64,000 nt of DNA from Volvox africanus (GCA_030268105.1 BSDZ01000078.1:6061001-6125000), one strand, 5' to 3'; numbered from the stretch's first letter, positions 48,546 through 62,000 are shown. The notes: a model not told the origin generated them from the letters alone. Made by a program: numbers and translations.

Positions 48546-50559
48546 GGTGAGGTGGGGATAGCGGTGTCTGCAGAGATGAGGACAATGAAGGCAGGGGAAG
48601 GCGGCAGTCGGGACGGCGGCAATCGGTATTGGCAAAGGTGCCGCAGTGCCCACACTCTACAGTTTTGTACGGGGGAGGGGGCCGAGAAGGGTCTCAGGAG
48701 GCCAACACCGCTACCGTAGCCACTGCCAGCGCCCACCAACGTTGATTATGAACATCAATAAGAATGTTGCAGGATTGGTCCAGCAGTAGCAGCAGTCGTA
48801 GCGATATGAAAAGCAGTAGACACAGTAGCAGCAATAGTATCACATAGCAACATTGATGCTAATACTGTGTAGAAGTCACAGCACTGGGGTCCCTGCACCA
48901 GGTCTTAACTGCTCGGAACGACATGGCGTCAGGGAGATGGGGCCGCCATGTCATACCGTTGTAGAGCGATAGCAGAGCTGGGGCAAGCTCACGTGCAACT
49001 GAAGAGACCAGCAGTGCTACAACGTGCCATCAGTATCGATGTGTTGCGACTGAGGGCTATTTGATGAGGGGGTCCGGTGCTGCTGAGGCCGCCGGCCCCA
49101 GGGGGGGCTGTGTTCGGCAGGGGGATGCAGCCCAGCAACCAAGCCAGGAGTGTATGGCTAAGGTGGCTCGCTGAGCTGTGCAAACAGCCGCCAACGTGAA
49201 GCATCGGCCCAGAGCTTTAAGTGGGGCTGCAACGGGAAGGATCAGTGTTACTTTCAGCGGAGGGGCATGCCCTCTCGACGAGGTGCTGCAGTTATGTGTG
49301 TGTGTGTGTGTGACGTTCGGAGGACACGGCAGCTAGGCCGTGCGTAGTAGAGCGGTTATCTGGGGACATATGAGGGGGGGCGGTGAGGGAGAGTAGGGAG
49401 CTGCGGGAGGTATGCCAGGAAGGTGGTGGGGTTCCCGAGAGGAGGCACTGCTGGTCTGCAGATTAGCAAGGTGTAACGGCTGTGGCCGATTCTGTTGCGA
49501 TACATCGCGCAGTAGTAGACGGAAGTCCTTCACAGTCTTCGGACATTTAATGCACTTGAGTTCCACACTGCTTCAGATTCTATGGATTCGTGGATCCAGT
49601 GCCTGCAGCGGATAATGACCGCTGGACACAATGAGGGGCGGCTGCAAGGGAGGGATGGAGCCTAATGCAAACCAGTTAGATTCGTGAAAAGGGACTTCAT
49701 ATCTGGGCTGTCTGGACTGAGGAGGGAGTTGTAGCGGAGGGGCGTGGGGTCTCAACTCTGCTGCGATGGCACGACTGATGCCTCACCCTGAATTGGGATT
49801 TGTGAGGTGGATGGTCCGCTGCGCACGTTTGGTGGAGGTCGATGATTCCCCCCTCCCGGTGTTCTGTCCGCGCGCCTGCCGTTTTGACCGCTGAGAATCG
49901 CGGACGAGGTATGGGTGGGGGTCGGGTTAGACAACGTACGCATGGGGTAGCACATGAATCCTAGAATGGGCGCCATTATTACTCCACGGAAGCTGAGGGT
50001 AAGGAGGGGATATGTGGCGTGGAGGTGTTGGCCCCACACTGCTCCCACCTGGCGATTCCAATGCTCGACATGATGAGTTGACGACGTGCTGGTTGTTAGG
50101 TGACATCCGAAATTCCGGCCTAGATGGCGGATTCACACACACGCGCTCGCTCGCTCACTCGCTCATTCTGTTTTGTAATTTAATGGTTGCGACTCTCTTT
50201 ATACGCCCAGTCGCCTCCCGAGCTCCCTAGGGAAAGGCCACTCGCGCCATCGATATCTCGTATGGCAACCGATATGGCTGCCATTGCGAAGAAGAGCTCA
50301 AATTCCCCTTCCCACTCGCGCTGACCGTTCTCTCTTTGGCCCACCCTCCTTGCTGCCCTCACCGCAAGCCATGACCTGGTTGAAACCTGTTGAGGTCCAT
50401 GGCACAACATCACCCGCGGATAGCACCCTGCACCGCCAATCCATTCTAATCAGCCCAACCCCAACCGGCAGCTATGCCGTCATCCACCATGCTTCCCTGC
50501 CCGCCAAAGCACGGTTCTATAGCGCGAGTTGCTAATACTCATCCCTTTTAACCCTTTCG
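48546..50559. other. Convergent intergenic region
   Basis: Lies between the stops of the OPR-like gene (+) and the DarP-like gene (-). It contains a TGTAA at 49472-49476 on the plus strand, a short (TG)n run near 49295-49312, and no supported coding region. Confidence 0.45.
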
Positions 50560-53500
50560 TTACCCCTCCACCAAGCCCTCCTGCACTACCCGGGTGGCGA
50601 GGGGCCGTAGCATCTTCCCCAAACTGCGAATCAACGCCCGACTGCGTGACTCCGGTGTCTTGGGTTTGCGCTGCCCCCCAAACCCCGCATTTCCCCCCCC
50701 GGCTCCACTGCGGGCTGCAGCTTCCGCCAAAACCGCCGCCAGGTCCTCCTCGGTGCCATCGCCGCCGTCGCTGCCGTCCGTGCTACTGCTGCCGCCACCG
50801 CTGAACCCGGGACTCAGTGACCCCTCGGGCATCTGTCCAGGGGGGGTGGGTTGCCGGGGAAGGCAGTGTGAGAGTTAAAGTGTGAGTTAACTCCTGGATC
50901 CTCTTCTACGGGTAGGTGGGGACCTCGGGCAGCCGGAGCAGCGCTTTCACATCCCCCGTCACTGCCCCAGCGGAGAAGCGAGCTGCGAACCGCATGCGAG
51001 AACCTTGCCGCTAGAAGCAGGGTGTATGACCCTCCCCTCGCTGCATACCCGCACACAACCTTTACCCTATCACGCGGCATATCTGCCGCCCGCGAGCGTT
51101 CCGCCTCCAGGGCCTGAGGAACGAAGCAGTGGCAATAGCAGTATAGCCAAAGTGGCAGCACCGCGAATACGGCAGCAATACGGCAGCGAAAGTGCAACAA
51201 GCAGCAGTTGCGGCAGCAGCAGCAGTAGCAGCGGCGGCACGAACCACCAAAACCAAAAAGGAGGTCAGGAGCATTGGTATGTGTCAGTCAGCACATGTGC
51301 ACCGGCGAGGATCCAGGATAAACGAGCATCACACATCCCATCTCAAACTCAAAAAGTTCGGTCAAGACTCCCATCTACCCCTTCTTGGTGCGTGTGCATG
51401 TGTAAGCATATGAGTGTCCCGGGCGGCAACGCAGACCTCATGCCGGGCATCCCTCTCTTCCTTCCAGATGCAATCTGGGGGGAGGATCTTGGGGGATGAA
51501 ACTCATAAGGCCCCACGTCAGGGGGGAGGTGGGGGATATCCTGAAGGCCCTCCGGGGGGCATCAAAGCTCTAGTACGGCATACCCTTATTCGCACCGCCC
51601 GTGGCGAGTCGAGCGGGGGCACAAGTAGAGTACAGAAAATTCTGCCGTACGCCACCGCTCACCTGTTGGCATTGTCGTATGACTGTGCGAAGCTGCTGGT
51701 GGTCGGGGCCCCATGCGGCAGGGTAGCCGTACACCTCCGCCAACACAGACTGCATACATAACGAGCGGGACGAGGAGGGACTAAGACACCGATGTGTCGT
51801 TGAGTCTTTGGGAGGCGCAGTGTGGTGCAATAATGCAGCCGCGAGAAGATTCAGGAAGCCATGGTTTTGGTGTGCATGTGTGTATGTGTGTGTATGTGTG
51901 TGTGTATGTGTATGTTTCGGTGCGTTTCGGTGCGTTTTAAATGGAAATGCGGCCTAGGGGTTGATTGGATTTACGCCAGCACGCGGTGGCTGTGTACCCG
52001 GCAGGGTGGTGCAGCTGGTGGGCGGGTGAACAAATGTTTACGAATGATCAAATTGCCAACTTGGGCAGTTTTGCATTATTGGGTCATATCCCCTGCAGTC
52101 AGTGCAGCACCATGCAAATTATTATGACTCGTTAAACCGAGCTGTGCTCGCGGAAGACACTGTCAGTTTGGTAGGTCAGCGCCCTGCAAGAACCTCAAAG
52201 CTCCGAAACCACGTTGGTGGCTTGGTGCAGCCTGGCAGATCACCACCGCCCAGCAAGCGAGGCCCCTCCGCACAAACCCCAACACACGACCACCTCCACA
52301 ATGCCTCATCTCTTATGGCATCTCTTCTCAACGGTACGGCATTCATAGTGCAGTCGGATGTTTCGTTCTGCCCATTTTCCGGACGTATGGATCGCAGAAG
52401 TAAATAGCAGTAGTAAATAGCAGTATCCCCAATCCCCACACGGTAGGCGATACCACCCCACGCCCCTACCTGGTCCCCCTCCAGGAGCCCCTCGCGCCAA
52501 ACCTCCACCAGCCTGCTGACGTCGCTGTCGCCGTAGATACCCTGGTGCTCGGTGGCCACCGTCACAGCCGCCTGCGCCGGCAAGGTGCAGCGAGGAGCAT
52601 CCCCCCCAGGGAGGTGAGGAGGGAAGTGGTTTTGTAATTCCTCCGTACGTCACAGGGACAGCGGCAGCTTCGGTCATAACCTCCTAAGCTCCTGCCGGGG
52701 CTGGTACTTCGAATACTTGCAATATATATTGTAAATTCCGTAATTTTGGAAAGAATAAATACATTTTTTCATCAGATTGGTGCTTTTATTTATTTCCCTC
52801 CCGATCAACGTATCCCCCCGTCACACGGTTTGTCCTCTTTTCCAAGGAGGCGACAAAAGGAGGGCGAATGAAAGGAACCAGCTGGTGCTGGTACTGAAGG
52901 AACGAAGCAGGACTAACTACTGGAGGTCGGTAATGACGATTGACGTCGTCCAAGAGTGTGTGTGTGTGTGTGTGTGCGGGGTGGGTGGGTTAAAGACGGG
53001 GAGAAGCCACTACCTGGCTGATATACACACCCCACCCCACCCCACCCCATCCGCCCTCCCAGCAGGTTCAGGTGACCGGGGGGAGGGAATTTAGTTCGTT
53101 CTGGAATAGTGAAGGAAGCAGTGTTTGGAAAAACGGCGATCTTTTGTTGACTATTTAAGCAAGTTTATTTGTAAAAGATTTATCGGCTTGAGCTAAATAT
53201 CTGATTTTTTAACAATTTGAGCGTTTTTGTTCTTGTTGTTATTTTGGTTTACGTTGCAGCCTCACCATCGCCATCGCCATCGCCAGGGGGCCAGGAGTAC
53301 GAATAAGTGCATGGCAGCACCAGTGGTCAGCTACCCGTATCTGCCTTCTCACACCTTCCCACAGACAACATCGTTTTCACAGTACCGTTTCGCCGCCAGC
53401 AAACAGGCAGACGACAAGCATCCGCCATCGGGGCTTCTACTGCGACTGCTCTTTTCTGGTTTTATTCGCAACTTTATGCCTTGGCCGCATTATAGTTCAC

Positions 53501-54949
53501 GTACTTGTTTCACCTTCTTCATTATTTGACCATATGATTAAGTATTGTACTTCTCAACAGGATTACCAGAAATCGCTTGATTGCCTTCCCCCCGTATGTC
53601 CTCCTCCGCCCCACTCTCCGCTCCACTCTCCGCGCGCCCCACCTCGAGCTTATCCATCTGCTGCTCCGTCAGCTGGACCCTCAGCATCTTGGCGATGAGA
53701 CCCTCTTGCCGCTTACGGCCCTGTACGGACGTACACGCGGCGGCAACAAAGCGAATGGAGCTTACGAAAGATTTTATGACTATGAAAAGAAGATTGGAGC
53801 TAACAACCCAGATCTAATCCTTTATCCCACCTCATCCCCTCCGGGGAAGGGAGTGAAGTAACATACGGACCCATAGGCAGTTCCCATCAGAAGAAAAGGT
53901 AGCTAGGATTCGGCAAGTAGGTCAGCTAGGATGAGTACCGCAAATAGCATCCCGAGTCTGCCTGGAACCTGGGTTGGCGAAACGCACTCGGCGCCCACCT
54001 CTTAAGGCAGTAAGAAAGGCTTTATCAAAGTGCTTAGGACCAAATGCTTAAGACCCGTGGGGCAGCCCCGAAACCCTAATAGGCCTCCGAAGGCGCCCCC
54101 TCCAGGATGCTGGCGCACATACCTGGTTGCTCCTGGGCAAATTTGCAGCGATGTCTATTGCGTCCCTAGTGCCCGGAGGCAGCAAGTGGGAAACCGCAAC
54201 CAACTGCTTAGCTGTCATGGATGTCAATCCTCGTACCACATCCATGATCTCGCGGGCTATGAGGCCAAGGCGGGATGGGGAAGCAAAAAATATAAGAATA
54301 AAAAGTTCAAGGGCATTGTTTAAGGAGATTTCGGAATGCCTGTGGTGGGTGTGTGCGAGGTGAGGGAATGGTGACTGAAGCAAGTAGCAAGTAGTGGGAC
54401 ACTGCGAATATGGATGGATGAGATCACCATAGTCTCGCGAGCTGGTGTTTGTGACCAACGTAGGGGGTAAGACAGGGTACCGGCACCAGGATGAATGATG
54501 GCCAGGAAGTGAGGATTGAAGGCTGGGCATTTCGCATTTTACCATGGGAACTGGGACATTTTCACTTTGAAAATACTAGCGCCATTAGGGTATTGTTTTG
54601 TCTTGAAGGTGGTTGTGAAGGGCCCTGCTCGGAGCCTATTGGTAGGGTTACATACCAGCCCGATAGATGCTACGAGGGAGTCCTGCGTGCATGCTCACGC
54701 GCCGGCCCTGACTTGCGCGTCCTTACCCTCTTTCTTCAGCTGTCCTCGGTTACGCCTTTGCCCAGGAATGCGAACTTCCGCTGAATCCGTAAAATTGTAG
54801 AGAGCATGGACGGCTGGAGTATTTGCGCGTGGGCAACGTACGCGAATATGGAGCAGAGGAGCAATGTGTCTCAAATAGTTGTACTTGAAAGCTGTTCGGC
54901 CACTGCAACTAGGGGTGCTAGTTGAGGAACGCAGCTGTGCGGCGCTCAT
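50560..54949 (-). CDS. DarP/YjgA-like (DUF615) ribosome-assembly protein, probably organellar
   Basis: Seven exons: 54949-54727, 54256-54123, 53720-53643, 52571-52470, 51749-51663, 51113-50910, 50832-50560 (366 aa); every phase is consistent. The start gives a basic N-terminus suited to organelle import. Exon order follows bacterial YjgA/DarP: RRNRGQLKKEAREIMDVV (bacterial SQLKRE-type start), then LTSMTAKQLVAVSHLLPPG (LSPEQLARL-type), then RKRQEGLIAKMLR (RRQLQYIGKLMR-type). Next come EVWREGLLEGD and WGPDHQQLRTVIRQCQQ (DRQQLRQLIRNAR-type). In bacteria the protein acts in late assembly of the 50S subunit near the peptidyl transferase centre. A plastid or mitochondrial role is inferred. The sixth exon's donor (GTAGAA at 50909) is weak and the Ser/Gly-rich C-terminal 90 residues are unlike bacteria; the core is secure. 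Confidence 0.75.
51866..51915. repeat. (TG)n-rich microsatellite in a DarP-gene intron
   Basis: A TGTGTG/TATGTG-rich run between DarP exons 4 and 5. A second, purer (GT)n run lies near 52954-52976 in the preceding intron. Confidence 0.8.
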
Positions 54950-55994
54950 TTGTCTCAGAGCAACGCGTTAGGGATAAGCAATTCACTCCTCACTAGTCTT
55001 CAAAAATCCGTCGTGTATCTCAGACTTTAATCCTTGCATTCGCTAATCCCACTATGTACGGGACGCCACTAAATGTGGGACACCACGTAACATAACATCG
55101 ACGCAAAGCCGCCAAAGTATTGAAGTCGTACTGCGACATACCGCGCTTGCTCCATTACGCAGCGTTCTGGCTAACTCTTTCAGATAACGATAGTGAAACC
55201 AATACTTTTAAAGTTCATCCGAAAAAGTAACCCTGCATGGCTAACGGGAGGTATGGATATCCTTGCACAGCATGCTATAAGGACCGAATGGTTAATCTTA
55301 TTTATGGGACATTGCGTATGTACCTTCAACGATTAATCTTTTAGCAAGCTGTCGAATGCTATTCCACCTTTGCTAGGCTTGAAAACCCATCGTGTAACTC
55401 CGACTTTAATCCTTGCATCCGCTGCGTTGTACCATTCATTCCACAACCCAAGGGTGAAATCATTCCGTTACTGCAACTGACGACTGGTCAATGCATTTTT
55501 GGTCTTTCCGTTCTTGGCTTATGCGGTCTTATTTTTCAGATTCTTGCAAAGTTATTTAGATTTATCATAAATCATCACCCGAGCAACATTCAGGGATTGT
55601 GCTCATCACCCCTCGGAAGCTTTCGGGTAGTCTGTTTCTTAGGTATGACGGTAATCAGTAGATCATAATGTGTCACAACACAACACACAACACGGCGAAT
55701 AGCTTACTCGTTAAGAGAGGGTACTGTACAACTTACCGTACTATCGTCCAAGAAACTGCCTTGCAATCATCTCATCCCCTAGATGGCTTTTACGCTCCAG
55801 ACACTTGGCTTGAAGTTTATTATTACTGATAAGCGCATCTCTTCATGGCCCGTTCTCCATTTTCCTTACATCTGCTGCCCAAAGGCATAGTCTTTCGGCG
55901 CACTGGCGCGCTTCCTGATCTCCTTACCACCTAACCGCAGTCGACTGAAATTTCTCCTCAGACCTCGCTCAGCGGCCCACAATAACCTCTTCAG
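54950..55994. other. AT-rich intergenic region between DarP-like and CRM genes
   Basis: Upstream DNA of the DarP-like gene and 3' region of the CRM gene. It has diverged direct repeats at about 55001-55045 and 55381-55424 sharing the core GACTTTAATCCTTGCAT. The minus-strand TGTAA at 55870-55866, 125 nt after the CRM stop, is a likely polyadenylation signal. Confidence 0.6.
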
Positions 55995-57374
55995 TCACGG
56001 CCTTCTCACACCCAGCCGCAACCGCCTTGTGTCACGTATTGCCCACCACTGCCTGAACCTGGCCCCCAGAGCAGCCCTGTAGCGGCCCACAACTGCATCT
56101 GCCTCCGCAACTTCATCCCCGTCCACTGCGGCCAACGTAACCGTCGTCCAACCCCGCCCCTGTTCCTGTTCCTGCCCCTGGCCCTGCTGCTGCTTCACGA
56201 CATCAGCAACTGGCCTCCTTCCATTAGGTGCACCCGTATGCGCACGGGGCAGGGCAGTATTTCCGTACTCAGATTCTTCCTCCTGGCTTGCACCGACCGA
56301 CTGAGCACCCCCCACTACCATCTTGGGAAGCCCCTGGACCCGGGGTGGCTGCGATGACGTGACTTCCCGAGCACTTGCCGCTTCCACGCCTGTTACCAGC
56401 CCCGGTCCCGGCACGCCGGATCCTAGGTGTGCCGGAGCCAAGGGCAGTGGCTGCAGTGCTAGCGCTGGGTTTGACGTCACTCCCCGAGCATCATCAGGAA
56501 GCCGCTCGCTGCTGGCGCAGCGCACCGCAGCTGTGGCCGGGTATTGGTGGTGCTCCATTGGGTCTGTTGGGAAGCTTGCGGGCGGCCGGGGCAGCCCCTT
56601 CTGCCTGTCACAGTTCGAGACGAAGGGAGGGGAGGGGAGGAGGGCAAGGGGAGGGGAGGAGGGCAAGGGGAGGAGGGCAAGGGGCGGGAGACGAACATCG
56701 AAACGCTGGTAATGATCGCTGACGAAGCGAGGGGAGGGCAAAGGGAGGAGGGCGGCTGGGATTTGGGAACCCAAATTGATAAATATCGAAATAAACCGAT
56801 TCTGTTTCTGAACACCACCACCTCCACCACCACCACCTCCACCACCACCACCTCCACTTTCACCCCTGCCTCTTCGTCATTACTGTTCAGCTTTCCTTTA
56901 TTACCCCCTCTTCCCCCCCTCCACCACACAAACCCCCTTCTACCTCCCATTTCATCCTGCCCCTCTGTCCCCGTGCCCCTTCTTTGTCCTACCCCTCCTC
57001 ACCCCACTTCATGCACACACAGCCGCACACATACACACACGCACCTACCTGAACAACGTAGCTGTGCGCCCCTTCACCTTGATGCACACGCAGTCCAGAG
57101 CGTTCTCCGCCAACCACGCAACAAACTTTACATCCATAGGGCAGTTCTGAAGCAGGTTCACCTGTAATCAAGACAGTCGTGCATGGAGGGACAATCAAGA
57201 AGTGTTATTGCAACGATGGATTCGACCTCTCCGAAGGGCGGGGAAAGGTGTACAGGGGAAAGGGCCCACAACTCTGACCTCCGCAGTCGCCCCCCTTCCA
57301 CATCCAGCCGCATCACTCAACAGTAACTACCTCCTCTGCCTCCACCTCAACAAAATAACCTCCAGAATTGAGCT

Positions 57375-57418
<44 letters not shown>

Positions 57419-58720
57419 TGATGATGCTCCCCCCCTTATCCAGAACATACCGCAACCGCCACCTCGACTTGGTCCCCTGAATCCCTAGGATCGCAATCCC
57501 CATAATTCATTGACGTTTTAGATTCGGCAGCGATTTCGTCATTGCGTCGTACACGTCCCTCTATTCGTCATGGCCGTCACAGCACTTACCCGAATCAGCT
57601 GGTGGTGCTCGAGCAAGTGTCCCATCCGCGCCATCAGTGCCCGCGTTACGCCCGCCTTCCCGACCTGCACCCTCAGCAGCCTGCCCGCCGCCGCCAGCTC
57701 CTCCGAGTTGCGCCACAGGTACTTGGACACGTCGCGGCTCAGCGGGGACTGATGCCGCTGCCGCGGCGGCAGAATGGGGATGCGCTCCGGGGCCCCTGCT
57801 GCCTCAGCCCCTGCCTGGAGTGAGGTGGGCAGATGTGAAAGCCGCAAGAGTTCCTGCTTTAGCGGGGAGCCGGCGGCGGGGGAGCCATCCCCGCCGTCCC
57901 CGCCAGGCCCCCCCTCCCCACCGTCCCCGTCGAGATGGGGGGAGTAAGGAAGCTGCATGCCCCCTGCTGCCACTTGGACCTGAACGTATGCCAAAGTCGC
58001 GTCGTCATTCGCTGGATGGGCCTCAGTCTGCCTCCACGTCTCCTCCTCCGAAAGGGCTGGGGCCGATACCGGTGCTGGCCCGGGGGAATCCCAAGCCGGG
58101 CCCTGGACTCCCCGGGCACTTGTGCTCAAGCCATGTACAACACTGTGCGCAAAGTTGCCGTTGGGAGTGGTAGTAGGGCCGCTGAGGGTAAGGTAGATAC
58201 CTCTGAGGTGTTTGGGGAACTTAAATTCGCCAATGGCTTGATGGCGTTCTGGGTTCCTTATGTGCGGCGTGGCAAGGGGACCTAGGCGTAATGTTTTGGC
58301 GGGTGGGAAGGGAAAGAAAATTGGTTGAACGGGTAACAGGCCCCCACGATCGAATGATGGAAAGGATTCCAGGGCTGCGCTGGAAGATGGTCGGCTGACG
58401 TGGGGGGCCGTGTGATGGTTTGCAGCCGCCGGGCGCGCGCATGCCGTACAGCTGCAGGACAGAGTCCATGGCCGCTGAGGACATCCCAGTCGCAGCATGT
58501 CCGGGTCGACATTGCGTAATCGATAGCCAAAGCAACTCGTGGATGGCTGGGACCAACCCCTATCCCTATCGGATTCGAGTGAGCCATTAAGGACGTCAGC
58601 TGCGTGTCGTATAGTACATATGAAATCGGCTATAAATTCCGGTTTCGATCCATCAAGGACATCCGCGCCGATGTTCCAGGTTCGTCCTGGCGCGTATAGC
58701 CATCGTGCCCTAACAGGCAT
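55995..58720 (-). CDS. CRM (CRS1-YhbY) domain RNA-binding protein, probably plastid
   Basis: Exons 58720-57590, 57161-57049 and 56604-55995, phases 0 and 2, giving up to 617 aa. The CRM domain spans the first junction. It includes a helical start (LWRNSEELAAAGRLLRVQVG), the GxxG-type loop (VGKAGVT), ALMARMGHLLEHHQLIRV, the NCPMD strand region and the closing IKVKGRTATLFR. The order is as in bacterial YhbY and plant CRM splicing factors. CRM domains bind RNA in 50S precursors or group II introns. The true start may be Met 58498 (MLRLGCPQRPW), which gives a Cys/Ala/Arg-rich transit peptide and 543 aa; it is 222 nt inside the longest frame. The C-terminal third is low-complexity Gln/Glu/Pro-rich. 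It has a single CRM domain, so it is more YhbY-like than the multi-domain CRS1 or CAF proteins. Confidence 0.85.
57379..57417. repeat. (GT)n microsatellite in CRM-gene intron 1
   Basis: An uninterrupted GT run of about 19 repeats between exon 1 (ending 57590) and exon 2 (starting 57161), followed by a few ATG triplets. Confidence 0.92.
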
Positions 58721-59007
58721 TATTCTAAAGAGCGGGACAGCTCTAACATATTAGGGTGTAATTATATAGCTATTTGGTGTACACATTGAAATAATATAGT
58801 TTTCAAGTCGTAATCGGACCAAGACGAAACACTTTCGCCGTCGTACTACAAAAGCTGGTGTTGGCGTGTTGCGCCTCATTTGATCATGCATCCGATTCTC
58901 ATTCAAAATAATTAATCTGTCAGGCTTCTACTTAAATTTATATAAATGGTTATTTTACCCTTCTAGCACAAGGTTGCTTGGACGAATGCACTCGCGCTTC
59001 CTCTGCG
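58499..59007. promoter_or_regulatory. Shared divergent promoter region, CRM gene and CCA-adding enzyme gene
   Basis: The CRM gene reads left (start 58498 or 58720) and the CCA enzyme gene reads right (start 59008), so 290-510 bp serve both. From about 58740 to 58960 this DNA is strongly AT-rich compared with either gene. No specific factor site can be named. Confidence 0.5.
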
Positions 59008-62000
59008 ATGTTGGCATGTTCTTCGGCTCCAGTGTCAATTGCCGTGCTCATTGGCTCTTTGCATAATTTACAGCGAGCATGCTGGGTTCTATGCAATGGC
59101 AGCGGTTCACCCATCCAGTACACCGGCTTCCATCCTCACGCATTTAGGGACTCGCTCTATTCCCACAGTGTATTTGCAACTTCGGCTTTGGCATTGGAGC
59201 AACCGCCTTGCGCTTTTAGAGCTGCGGAATCAAGTTCGGCTACCCGCGCAGTTGCCGCAGCAGCAAATGCTGGGTATCCGCAGGCCGTGCGGTATCCGCA
59301 CCTGAATAACTCCACAGAAGCGTCAGACTCTGGACGTCTTCTCCCCCGTCGCTGCAACAGCGCTAGCAGGGAAGCTTCCCCAGTTGTTGGTAACGGGCTG
59401 ACCAGCATCCAAACGTGGCTCGGCAAAAGCTGGTCGAAAGCCCAGCTTCACGGCGTCAGCGAGGCTGCCGCTGCCGTGAAAGAAACTCTACCTTCCAAAG
59501 GGACCCAGGGGAATGGAAGCGGGTGCAGTGGCGGGCGAGGTGCAGTAGACGACGGGAGGAGCAATACCAGTGGTAATGCTGGTAGCAGCGCCAACGCCGC
59601 CGCTAGTATCGACTGCAGTGGTCATAGCAACGGCAATAACAGCAGCAACAGCGGCAGCAGTAGCGGCAGTAACTGGAGCAGATATCGTCACGGTGCGCAC
59701 AGCAATGACGACAGTTGCAGTAGCCACAGCAGCCGCGGCGCCGGCGGTATTCAGAAAAGAAGCGGTAAAGGCGGAGGTAGAGGCAGCGCCAGCAGCAGAA
59801 GTGGCGCGGGTGGTGATTCCGTGCACGATGGCAATGACCCTGTTGGTGTTAGTGTTGGTAGCAGCACCGGCAGCGGTGGCGGCGGGCTTCCGACTGCCTC
59901 CCTTTCACGGCGATCGCCGCCGCCGCCGCCGCTCTCCCCAAGTGGCCCACTGGCTATTCGACACTTCCCCAACTTCACGCTAGTCCTGCACCGCTTGCCG
60001 CCGCTGAGCACTCCGCGTTCTCTGGCGGAACAGCGCTGCTTGGGGGCGGCCCTAGGGGTGGTGAATCGGTATGTGTGTGCGAGTGGTGTCTGTGTGTGTA
60101 TGCGTGTGTATGTGAGAGAGAAATCGTGAGGGGAGGGACGGCGTATGAGTGCGTGCGTGCGTGTGTGTATGTTCGTTGCTGGTATGTGCCGGGGCTATTG
60201 TATGCATGGGGGTTGGGGTGCCTGGAAGGCTGCTGCGCAGCCACGTTTGCGGGTGTGGAGGCCGGGGGGGTTGCTGGTTGGCTGCCACCAGGCAGGGTTG
60301 GCGTTGAGGCTAGACTGCAGCTGCAGGGGCGGATGCGGGTGAGTGGCGATAGGGCAACTTAAGTCGGCTGAGGGGATAGCGCGGAACGGCAGCCGTAGCG
60401 GTGTAGAAGCGATGTACCAGGGTCTAGACCGCTTCTTTAGCCACGGCATATCCCCCTTTCAATCGATGCTTTCAATCGAAAAATCTCAGCTTCATTCGTA
60501 GCTGCCAATCTCAGTACTACTTCTCGGTAAGCCTTGCGTCTCGTCCCCGATGCTGTTGCCCCCGTGCGCCTTTTTCGCCTGCACGGACGTCCTTCGTTTG
60601 CCTGCAGTCTCCGCAGCCATGGCTACACTGCCATGTTTGCGGGCGGGTGGGTGCGGGACCAGTTTCTCGGGCGGCCCTCTGCGGATATCGACCTGGTCAC
60701 GAACGCAACTACCGTGCAGGTGGGCAAGCAAGGGACTGGTTGGAGGAAACAGAGGAAGAAAAAAGGCATGCATGGCAGAGAAGAGGCAGCAGGGGCAGGG
60801 GCAGGCGGGGTGGGGGCCTTCAGGGTTGCTTGTTGGAAAGGCGCTTCGTGGACAGCGGCGCCTGTTGGAAGTATGCGTTCTCCCCAATCGCAATGTGGGT
60901 TTCGTCATCAAAGGATGCCATTCCATCATAACAGCGCCAGGGAGACGTTGGCGGGAGACTTCAGCAGCGCCGAATCAGTACGGAAGCTGCATGTAGTCGT
61001 CTCCTTCAACGATCTCCATTTACTCGAGTTCAAGGGATATTTGAAACCTGTATTGGGAACCGTGTATGCTTCGTGAAAGGGAAGCAGTTTCCAAAAGACG
61101 AGAAATCCCCTCTCGCGCTGTGCGTCTGTCTGTTTTCAAATTGCTGGAGTGCAGCTTGCCGTTGGGCGAGGCCACATCGCGGCCACTGTAAAGAAAACTC
61201 TATACCGCGTACGGACAGAGTAAATGAAGCTATCCCGAAACTCGCCTCCCCTTTCCTCTCCTCGCCTCGACTCACCGTGCCCATTCACATGTCAAAACGG
61301 TGTTTTTTCGGTGTTTTCGGTTATTCATCTTACCCATCAACCCTCGCTTCCTCCCTCACCCCGCCATGCGGTCTGTTTTAACAGAAGTCCCGTTGAATTC
61401 CTTGTCCACTAATGCCTCGTCCTCTTTCCTCGAAGCGGTTCTCCCCCTTGATGCGCATCCGCACTATTCGCGCATTCATAGCATCCCCAGATCTCAGATC
61501 TGCCTGATGGCCCCGGCCCCTGCCGTCATCCCGATTCTAATCCTGATCCTGATGGCCCCGGCCCTGCCGTCATCCCGATCCTGATTCTGATCCTGATGCC
61601 CCCCGGGCTCCTGTGCCCGTGCTCTTTTTGGTCACCCTGTGCCCCGTGTATTTCCGGCGAAGATATTTGACGTGTTCGGTCCACGGCAGTGCAAGCTTAA
61701 GGGCGGTAACACATGCGACGTGACCCTGGACGGCATCGCCTTCGAGGTGACCACGTACCGGGGGGGTCTACACGACGACTGCGAGGAGGCAGAGTGGCGG
61801 GACGCGGGTGGGTCAATGCGGGAGGGAGGGAGGGCGAGGTGCGCGGGGGTCGACGACTCTCCCCAAAGGGTGAGGGATGTTGTTATCGCCGCGCGCTGCA
61901 TATTTTATACGGCGTGTAATACAGAGTGCGGTGTGTATTTGTGTCCCTAGTGTGGGAGGTGATGGGGAGGTGATGTTCTGTATGTGGATTTGTTGAATGA

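Noticed and set aside
51861..52127. Plus-strand frame starting with Cys/Val repeats
   Set aside because: It is a translated (TG)n microsatellite in a DarP-gene intron.
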